Below, one piece after another: positions 5,698 through 9,441 of a stretch of DNA of 9,441 bases. The stretch covers positions 1 through 9,441 of the forward strand of contig JAJYJE010000016.1 in the NCBI GenBank assembly GCA_021789715.1, given 5' to 3'. Made by a program: the position numbers and the translations under genes. Numbering within the stretch: the first letter of the stretch is position 1; the number at the start of each line of letters is the position of its first letter. The stretch comes from a bacterium (GTDB lineage Bacteria; Patescibacteriota; Doudnabacteria; UBA920). The notes beneath the pieces were generated by a model, which searched no databases, had not been told where the DNA came from, and saw nothing but the letters and a program-made list of their open reading frames with translations.

Positions 5698-6081
5698 ATG
5701 ACAACCATAGTAGTCGCGGAGGATGATAAATTAATTTCCAATTCGCTTTGCGAGGCGCTAAAGACCGCCGGCTATAATCCGGTACCGGCGTACGACGGGG
5801 AAGAGGCCGTTGCCAAATGCAAGGAAGCGGTGCCCAATCTGGTGCTGTTGGATATAATGATGCCCAAGCTGGACGGGATATCGGTGCTTTGGGAGCTCAA
5901 GGCTAATCCTTCCACAGCCAACTTGCCGGTTATTGTTTTAACCAACATTGGCGACGTGGAAACTATCAGCAAAATTGTTGAGGCCGGCGCGGTGGACTAT
6001 TTGCTTAAATCCGACCAATCCGTCGATGACATCATTCAGAAAGTCAAAGACGTCCTGGCGCGCAACGTGCGCCTGGCATAA
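5698..6081 (+). CDS. Stand-alone response regulator receiver (CheY-like)
   Basis: The 127 residues contain a single receiver domain and nothing else. The acidic pocket is E8/D9/D10 (AEDD). The phosphoacceptor is D52 in LLDIMMPKLDG. The switch threonine is T82 (VLTN), and the conserved lysine is K104 in YLLKSD, where the next residue in CheY-like proteins is usually P and here is S. There is no DNA-binding or enzymatic output domain, so the phosphorylated form probably acts by binding another protein or serves as an intermediate in a relay. It lies 32 bases after the kinase, separated by an AT-rich spacer without Shine-Dalgarno, and is almost surely co-transcribed with it. Confidence 0.95.
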   Translation: MTTIVVAEDDKLISNSLCEALKTAGYNPVPAYDGEEAVAKCKEAVPNLVLLDIMMPKLDGISVLWELKANPSTANLPVIVLTNIGDVETISKIVEAGAVDYLLKSDQSVDDIIQKVKDVLARNVRLA

Positions 6082-6106
6082 GTGCGGCGGACACATGCCG
6101 ATGGTG

Positions 6107-6142
6107 CGGATAATGCCGATCAGGCAGGATTCGTATTATCCG
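6107..6142. repeat. Inverted repeat CGGATAAT / ATTATCCG between receiver and PPC genes
   Basis: CGGATAAT (6107-6114) and its exact complement ATTATCCG (6135-6142) flank 20 bases that include a smaller TGCC/GGCA hairpin. The same 8-mer forms a closed 14-bp palindrome upstream of mraZ (7957-7970). It may be an operator or an RNA hairpin; no U-tract follows, so it is not a standard terminator. Confidence 0.45.
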
Positions 6143-6183
6143 TGTCGTCACTATAAATCCGCATTTTGGCATCTTATAATTTT

Positions 6184-6603
6184 ATGAAAGCTACTTTGCA
6201 AGACGGCCGCCGTTACATTCTTCGTTTTGATAAAGACGAAGAAATTATGGCCGGACTGGTCCAGTTTGCCAAGGAGGCTAATTTGCAGGGCGCGCATTTT
6301 TCCGGCATCGGCACCGCAACCACGCTTGAACTGGGTTTTTTTAACGCGTTTTTAAAAGATTACCGCCATAAGCAGTTCATAGATAATGTGGAAATTCTGT
6401 CATTATCCGGCACAATCGCCCTGCTTAATGGCGAGCCGGTTGTCCATGCTCACGGCTCGTTCGGCACCAGCGATTTTGGCGTGATCGGCGGCCATATATT
6501 CAAGCTGGTTACTCTTGCCACTTGTGAAATTTTTCTGATTGCGCTAGACCAGCCGCTCAACCGCGTTAACAATCCCGATTTTAATTTGAATTTATTCGCA
6601 TAA
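6184..6603 (+). CDS. PPC/DUF296 domain protein
   Basis: The 139-residue protein is a single PPC (plants and prokaryotes conserved, DUF296) domain. The hallmark is visible: an HAH pair (H88, H90), then GVIGGHIFK with H104. These histidines form the metal-binding site in trimeric bacterial members. GIGT (41-44) and TCEIFLI (113-119) also match the family pattern. In prokaryotes these stand-alone proteins have no firmly established reaction. In plants the domain is fused to AT-hook DNA-binding motifs, which are absent here. I chose ATG 6184 because the family starts near a sequence like MKATLQDGRRY; an in-frame ATG at 6166 would add six residues. A TATAAT at 6175-6180 is too close to this ATG to be its own -10 element. 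Confidence 0.88.
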   Translation: MKATLQDGRRYILRFDKDEEIMAGLVQFAKEANLQGAHFSGIGTATTLELGFFNAFLKDYRHKQFIDNVEILSLSGTIALLNGEPVVHAHGSFGTSDFGVIGGHIFKLVTLATCEIFLIALDQPLNRVNNPDFNLNLFA

Positions 6604-6814
6604 AGTTAACGCCGATTTGCCGATTTTCTGTTTTTTTCCGATATCTGCCGATGACGTTATCCGTTACAAATCTCGTGGAAGCGGCGTCGGGGCGTCAAGC
6701 GTAATTTCTCCAGTTTGCTATTTGCGCCGCGCGATGCGCTACCGAGCAACAAACTTCGCTTTCCGGTATCGGCGGGTATCTGTGGAATGTTCATGTGTAG
6801 ATGGGCATATTAAA
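6604..6814. other. Intergenic spacer with GCCGAT-type short repeats
   Basis: No gene is supported here. An ATG at 6617 is in frame with the methyltransferase, but the 66 added residues look non-coding (arginine/serine/cysteine-rich, no family resemblance). GCCGAT occurs at about 6611 and 6618 and again near 6648, with a further CCGAT between, across a T-rich stretch. A weak -10-like CATATT (6806-6811) lies just before the methyltransferase ATG. Confidence 0.4.
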
Positions 6815-7294
6815 ATGGCCAAACAATTTTTTGTTATTGCTAATAACATCCGTTCGCTCTACAACGTCGGCTCGATTTTCCGCACGGCCGACGTGTTTGG
6901 CGTTACAAAAATCTATTTAACCGGCTATACGGGCACTCCGGCCAACCCGATCCACAAGAAAAAAATCGGCAAAGTAGCCTTGGGGGCGGAGGAATGGGTG
7001 CCGTGGGAATATTTTAGCTCGCCCCAGGCCGTCGTTCGTTTCCTGAAAAAACAAAAGGTGGCCATAGTCGGTCTGGAAAATAACACCGGGGCGGGGATTG
7101 TCCGCCCGAAAGCGATTGGCGCATTCAAACCAAAATTTCCCTTAGCCCTAGTACTTGGCGAGGAAGTCGGGGGGATATCCAAAACTCTCCTTAAGGCTTG
7201 CGATAAACTGCTTGAGATTCCCATGGCCGGTAAAAAAGAAAGCCTGAATGTGTCCGTAGCTTTCGGGATTGCGGCTTACGCTTTAACGCGGTAG
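6815..7294 (+). CDS. SpoU/TrmH-family RNA 2'-O-ribose methyltransferase
   Basis: The 159-residue enzyme transfers a methyl group from S-adenosylmethionine to a ribose 2'-OH of tRNA or rRNA. The three SPOUT trefoil-knot motifs are present: motif 1 NIRSLYNVGSIFRTADVFG (11-29, with N17 and catalytic-type R23), motif 2 LVLGEEVGGIS (112-122), and motif 3 IPMAGKKESLNVSVAFGIAA (135-154). The length equals the bare catalytic domain, as in TrmL-like members. There is no N-terminal L30e-like substrate-binding domain as in RlmB or TrmH-type enzymes. The RNA target cannot be told from sequence alone. The start at 6815 is preferred because MAKQFFVIANN begins the fold correctly. No Shine-Dalgarno is seen. 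Confidence 0.92.
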   Translation: MAKQFFVIANNIRSLYNVGSIFRTADVFGVTKIYLTGYTGTPANPIHKKKIGKVALGAEEWVPWEYFSSPQAVVRFLKKQKVAIVGLENNTGAGIVRPKAIGAFKPKFPLALVLGEEVGGISKTLLKACDKLLEIPMAGKKESLNVSVAFGIAAYALTR

Positions 7295-7384
7295 TTTGAC
7301 CGCTGCCTGGCGTCGGCATATGCCAGCTTTTAGCTCCGGTTAAAGTTTTACTATAGAAGAAAACAAAGAAAAACATAACTTTGG

Positions 7385-7583
7385 ATGGCCTTGGCGGCTA
7401 TGGTTGCCGGTGATTTTAAAGGGCAGAGGATCGTTGAGATAACCTGGGAATCAGGATCGGATCCATGGAGGCGGCCGGGTACAGATTAAACTGCGCCTTG
7501 ATAATCTTGCTTACTGTTTTGAATTAATCGAACTTCAAAAGCGGGACAGTTTCTTGAAAAAGAAGGCCGGCGGGAAGAGTTAA
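7385..7583 (+). pseudogene. Possible degraded small gene spanning two frames
   Basis: An ATG at 7385 opens a 34-codon frame (…VAGDFKGQRIVEITWES…) that stops at 7489. Another frame is open from 7479 to the stop at 7583 and reads protein-like (IKLRLDNLAYCFELIELQ, then a lysine-rich end). One indel around 7465-7485 would join them into a protein of roughly 65 residues, ending 18 bases before an intrinsic terminator. This fits a frameshifted gene, or a sequencing or assembly error. No family was recognised, there is no Shine-Dalgarno, and chance open frames remain possible. Confidence 0.25.
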
Positions 7584-7601
7584 ATTTTATCTTATTTAAA
7601 T

Positions 7602-7624
7602 CCCACTTAACAGTGGGTTTTTTT
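7602..7624 (+). terminator. Intrinsic terminator upstream of the dcw promoter region
   Basis: A perfect 6-bp stem CCCACT (7602-7607) / AGTGGG (7612-7617) with loop TAAC is followed by seven T (7618-7624). It would end transcripts coming from the methyltransferase side, insulating the mraZ promoter. A weaker CTGGC/GCCAG stem with a short T-run (7307-7330) directly after the methyltransferase may act as a first, inefficient terminator. Confidence 0.88.
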
Positions 7625-7779
7625 GAAATTTTGTTTTTTTGTGGTGTAATTAAAGTTTTTTTGGCGTCAGTAAAAGATTAGGAAAACTCTGTGGATAGAT
7701 AAAAATTAGGTTTTTATTTTTATTATAAAATGATTGAATTTAGGGAGTTTTTTCAAACTTTGGCGTAAGTTTAAAAGGT

Positions 7780-7808
7780 TTGACCCGTGGAAATAGGTGG
7801 AGTATAAT
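7780..7808 (+). promoter_or_regulatory. Promoter of the mraZ-rsmH (dcw) operon
   Basis: TTGACC (7780-7785), a 17-bp spacer and perfect TATAAT (7803-7808). Transcription would start near 7815, leaving a leader of about 225 nt before mraZ. The spacer itself carries two GTGG words 10 bp apart (7787, 7797), the same core as the MraZ-box array downstream. Confidence 0.8.
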
Positions 7809-7823
7809 AACTATGAAATGGTA

Positions 7824-7863
7824 AAAAGTGGATAAAAGTGGGGACAAGTGGTAAGTCTGGTGG
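7824..7863 (+). promoter_or_regulatory. MraZ-box array (GTGG repeats at 10-bp spacing)
   Basis: AAAAGTGG (7824-7831), AAAAGTGG (7834-7841) and ACAAGTGG (7844-7851) repeat with an exact 10-bp period, and a further GTGG follows at 7860-7863. Tandem AAAGTGG-N3 repeats are the described binding site of MraZ in Mollicutes, and 10-bp-spaced GTGG-type repeats bind MraZ in other bacteria. The array lies just after the predicted transcription start and upstream of mraZ, so autorepression (or modulation) of the dcw operon by the MraZ oligomer ring is the natural reading. Confidence 0.75.
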
Positions 7864-7898
7864 ATAATTTTTACCCCACTTTTGTTCAATAAATTAAG

Positions 7899-7926
7899 GG
7901 CTTCCGGCCCGAAAGGGCCGGGAGCC
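7899..7926 (+). other. 12-bp GNRA-capped hairpin in the mraZ leader
   Basis: GGCTTCCGGCCC (7899-7910) and GGGCCGGGAGCC (7915-7926) form a 12-bp stem with one G-U wobble, closed by a GAAA tetraloop, a classic stable GNRA cap. No U-tract follows, so it is not an intrinsic terminator. It may stabilise the 5' leader, pause polymerase, or be part of a larger RNA fold. Confidence 0.6.
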
Positions 7927-7956
7927 GCTCCAACCGATTAAAAAATTTATCAACAG

Positions 7957-8033
7957 CGGATAATTATCCGAATCAACCCGCTGACATTGCGTCAGCGTGT
8001 AGATCCGCGTAAAGAATCCGCTGGCGGCCAGCG
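7957..8033 (+). promoter_or_regulatory. Palindrome and two hairpins just upstream of mraZ
   Basis: Three compact symmetric elements follow each other: a perfect 14-bp palindrome CGGATAATTATCCG (7957-7970); a 7-bp hairpin CGCTGAC/GTCAGCG with a 5-nt loop (7979-7997); and a 6-bp hairpin CGCTGG/CCAGCG with a 3-nt loop (8019-8033). The last one ends six bases before the mraZ ATG and occupies the place where a Shine-Dalgarno would be. The arrangement could control translation of mraZ or bind a protein. Confidence 0.45.
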
Positions 8034-8039
8034 ACGAAT

Positions 8040-8471
8040 ATGTTTATAGGCGAATACCAGGCAAATATCGACGACAAAGGCAGGATTGCCATACCGGCCA
8101 AGTTTCGCGGCCAGCTTAAGGCCAAAGTGGTGGTCACGCGCGGTTTGGACAACTCCCTTTTTTTATACAACGTCGACGAATGGAAAAAGCTCGCGGAAAA
8201 GTTGGCTAGTCTCCCGATTTCTACCGCCAACACCAGAGCTTTTTCCCGTCTGATGTTGGCCGGAGCCATGGACTGCGATGTTGACAAGCAGGGGAGAATT
8301 ATCATTCCCGGATATTTGCAGGAGTTCGCCAAGATCCGGAAAAAAATCGTATTTGCCGGATTGTACAATCGCATTGAAATCTGGAGCGAAGAACTTTGGG
8401 CCACTTACAAACAGCAGACGGAAAAAGAAAGCAATAATATCGCGGAGCAATTGGGAAGCTTGGGGGTGTAA
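8040..8471 (+). CDS. mraZ: Transcriptional regulator MraZ
   Basis: The 143-residue protein has the two tandem AbrB-like swapped-hairpin repeats of MraZ. Repeat 1 carries DDKGRIAIPAKFR (11-23) and repeat 2 carries DKQGRIIIPGYLQEF (82-96), the paired D-x-x-GR-x-x-x-P signatures. Length is normal for the family. MraZ forms a ring-shaped oligomer that binds tandem repeats upstream of its own gene and regulates the division and cell wall (dcw) cluster. The matching repeat array is at 7824-7863. The N-terminus MFIGEYQANID fits the family start. There is no Shine-Dalgarno, and the ATG sits six bases after a hairpin. rsmH follows, the standard dcw order. Confidence 0.96.
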   Translation: MFIGEYQANIDDKGRIAIPAKFRGQLKAKVVVTRGLDNSLFLYNVDEWKKLAEKLASLPISTANTRAFSRLMLAGAMDCDVDKQGRIIIPGYLQEFAKIRKKIVFAGLYNRIEIWSEELWATYKQQTEKESNNIAEQLGSLGV

Positions 8472-8484
8472 GAAGTTAAAATTG

Positions 8485-8567
8485 CAAAAATCAAAATGGA
8501 AAATAACAATATAAAATTTAAAATGAAACCGCAAGTTTTATTTTTTGTATTGCCATTTTGATTTTTG
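8485..8567. repeat. AT-rich inverted repeat between mraZ and rsmH
   Basis: CAAAAATCAAAATGG (8485-8499) is perfectly repeated in inverse as CCATTTTGATTTTTG (8553-8567). The arms flank 53 AT-rich bases with A- and T-word repeats. The element fills most of the 115-base gap between two genes that are usually adjacent or overlapping. It looks like a dispersed low-complexity repeat or small MITE-like insertion. A 21-codon ORF inside it follows the repeat words and is not considered a gene. Confidence 0.6.
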
Positions 8568-8586
8568 ATATTTGCATTTTACATTA

Positions 8587-9441
8587 ATGAATTATGAACA
8601 CACTCCGGTTTTACTTCATGAAGTTCTTCGGTATCTTGACCCTCGCCCCGGCCAGAATTTTGTCGACGCGACACTGGGCGGCGGCGGATACACTTCGGCA
8701 ATTTTAAACAAGACAGCGCCGGATGGAAAGGTATTGGCCGTAGATTTGGATCAAGACGCATTAGAGAATTTCATCCGCCAGCCGGCGGATCAGGTTCCCA
8801 ATTTTAAAGGCAGGGTTATACTCGTTCACGGGAATTTCGCGCAAATTGACAAGCATGTCATCAGAAGCCGGTTTGCGGATATTCAGGGCATAGTGGCGGA
8901 TCTTGGCTTGTCGTCGCACGAGCTGGAACAACGCGGCATAAGTTTCCAAATCGACGGGCCGCTTGATATGCGGTTCGACCGGGGCCAAGAAATAAAAGAC
9001 GCCAGATTGGTGGTTAACGATTATTCGCCCGCGGAGCTGCATAAGATTTTTCGGGAATACGGCGAGGAGCCGTTTACCGCACAGATTGTGAAAAATATCA
9101 TTAAAGCAAGAAATCAACACCAAATTGCCCGAACCGGAGAACTGTACGAAATCATCAAAGAGGCTTTGCCTAAGCCGCTAAAGCACAAGGCGGCCGATAG
9201 CGCCCGCAGGGTGTTCCAGGCATTGCGCATTGAAGTTAACCAGGAGCTGCGCAGCTTGGAAGAGTTTCTGCCCCGCGCGTTCGATATTTTGGCTCCCGGA
9301 GGCCGTCTGGCGGTGGTTTCGTTCCATTCGCTGGAAGACCGGATGGTCAAACAATATTTTAGCGGTTTGAGCAAGGGCTGCGTTTGCCCGCCCGATTTCC
9401 CCCAGTGCGTGTGCGGCCGTAACCCCCAGGGCAGAGTTCTC
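8587..9441 (+). CDS. rsmH: 16S rRNA m4C1402 methyltransferase RsmH (3' end beyond window)
   Basis: The frame is open from ATG 8587 to the window edge: 285 codons, with probably only about 20-30 residues missing. RsmH (MraW) N4-methylates C1402 of 16S rRNA in the decoding centre, using S-adenosylmethionine. Visible signatures are the start MNYEHTPVLLHEVL, the SAM motif FVDATLGGGGYTSAIL (25-40), acidic VDLDQDAL (52-59), GIVADLGLSSHEL (101-113), RRVFQALRIEVNQEL (207-221), VSFHSLEDRMVK (244-255), and the Cys-rich tail GCVCPPDFPQCVCG (264-277). All key motifs are intact. It is the second gene of the dcw operon and is probably transcribed with mraZ. The start lies after an AT-rich repeat with no Shine-Dalgarno. 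Confidence 0.96.
   Translation, partial: MNYEHTPVLLHEVLRYLDPRPGQNFVDATLGGGGYTSAILNKTAPDGKVLAVDLDQDALENFIRQPADQVPNFKGRVILVHGNFAQIDKHVIRSRFADIQGIVADLGLSSHELEQRGISFQIDGPLDMRFDRGQEIKDARLVVNDYSPAELHKIFREYGEEPFTAQIVKNIIKARNQHQIARTGELYEIIKEALPKPLKHKAADSARRVFQALRIEVNQELRSLEEFLPRAFDILAPGGRLAVVSFHSLEDRMVKQYFSGLSKGCVCPPDFPQCVCGRNPQGRVL

Noticed and set aside
6175..6180. TATAAT as the promoter of the PPC gene
   Set aside because: It lies three bases from the ATG, so transcription would start inside the gene, and there is no matching -35 element.
6095..6187. 30-codon ORF overlapping the PPC start by ATGA
   Set aside because: It runs through an inverted repeat, has repetitive MPMVRIMPI-type sequence and no Shine-Dalgarno; the overlap is probably chance.
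6617..6814. In-frame upstream ATG extending the RNA methyltransferase by 66 residues
   Set aside because: The extra residues look non-coding, and the SPOUT fold begins properly at the methionine at 6815.
7899..7926. GNRA-capped hairpin as an intrinsic terminator of the mraZ leader
   Set aside because: No U-tract follows the stem.
7640..7970. Replication origin suggested by GTGGATAA/TTATC-like words upstream of mraZ
   Set aside because: The words are mostly one-off matches to the DnaA box and coincide with the phased GTGG MraZ boxes. There is no dnaA/dnaN or clear unwinding element, and the position upstream of mraZ explains them better.
8495..8562. 21-codon ORF between mraZ and rsmH
   Set aside because: It is encoded by the AT-rich repeat words themselves and has no independent support.
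1..9441. CRISPR array, transposase or insertion-sequence ends
   Set aside because: No regularly spaced direct repeats, transposase motifs or terminal inverted repeats were seen apart from the small AT-rich element at 8485-8567.

Overview
The window looks like chromosomal DNA of an uncultured bacterium, most plausibly a member of the Patescibacteria/Candidate Phyla Radiation (Parcubacteria-like). This is inferred from three things: many short genes of unknown function, start codons that mostly lack a Shine-Dalgarno sequence, and AT-rich low-complexity spacers. No marker gene settles the lineage. GC content is intermediate. Every confidently identified protein gene lies on the + strand.

Layout. 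The window opens with the last 43 codons of mreB (cell-shape actin homologue). A well-formed promoter and two small multi-pass membrane proteins of unknown function follow (212-709, 734-1117). Next is a self-contained unit: an extended -10 promoter, a T-box riboswitch with a textbook antiterminator and competing terminator, a 98-codon gene of unknown function with the only strong Shine-Dalgarno in the window, and a strong intrinsic terminator (1283-1968). dinB (translesion DNA polymerase IV, 2163-3512) is preceded by a promoter, a dyad, a consensus-like DnaA box and two mutually exclusive hairpins. Then comes a signalling set: an 88-aa protein of unknown function, a GAF-PAS histidine kinase and a stand-alone receiver (3712-6081). 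A PPC/DUF296 protein (6184-6603) and a SpoU/TrmH-type RNA 2'-O-methyltransferase (6815-7294) follow. A stretch of about 745 bases without a clear gene holds one possible gene remnant, an intrinsic terminator and a long leader. The leader belongs to the division-and-cell-wall (dcw) cluster start: mraZ (8040-8471), then rsmH, which runs off the right edge.

How the parts work together. The two ends concern cell shape and division: mreB at the left, mraZ-rsmH at the right. The mraZ promoter carries GTGG repeats at exact 10-bp spacing, so MraZ probably represses its own operon here. The kinase and receiver form a likely phosphorelay without a DNA-binding output, so their effect is probably through protein contacts.

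Most unusual signals: the T-box in front of an orphan small gene instead of a tRNA-synthetase or amino-acid gene, with an upstream RNA architecture that does not match canonical Stem I; the MraZ-box array whose second box can pair with an inverted copy of itself; the switch-like dinB leader; and the structured, Shine-Dalgarno-less mraZ leader.
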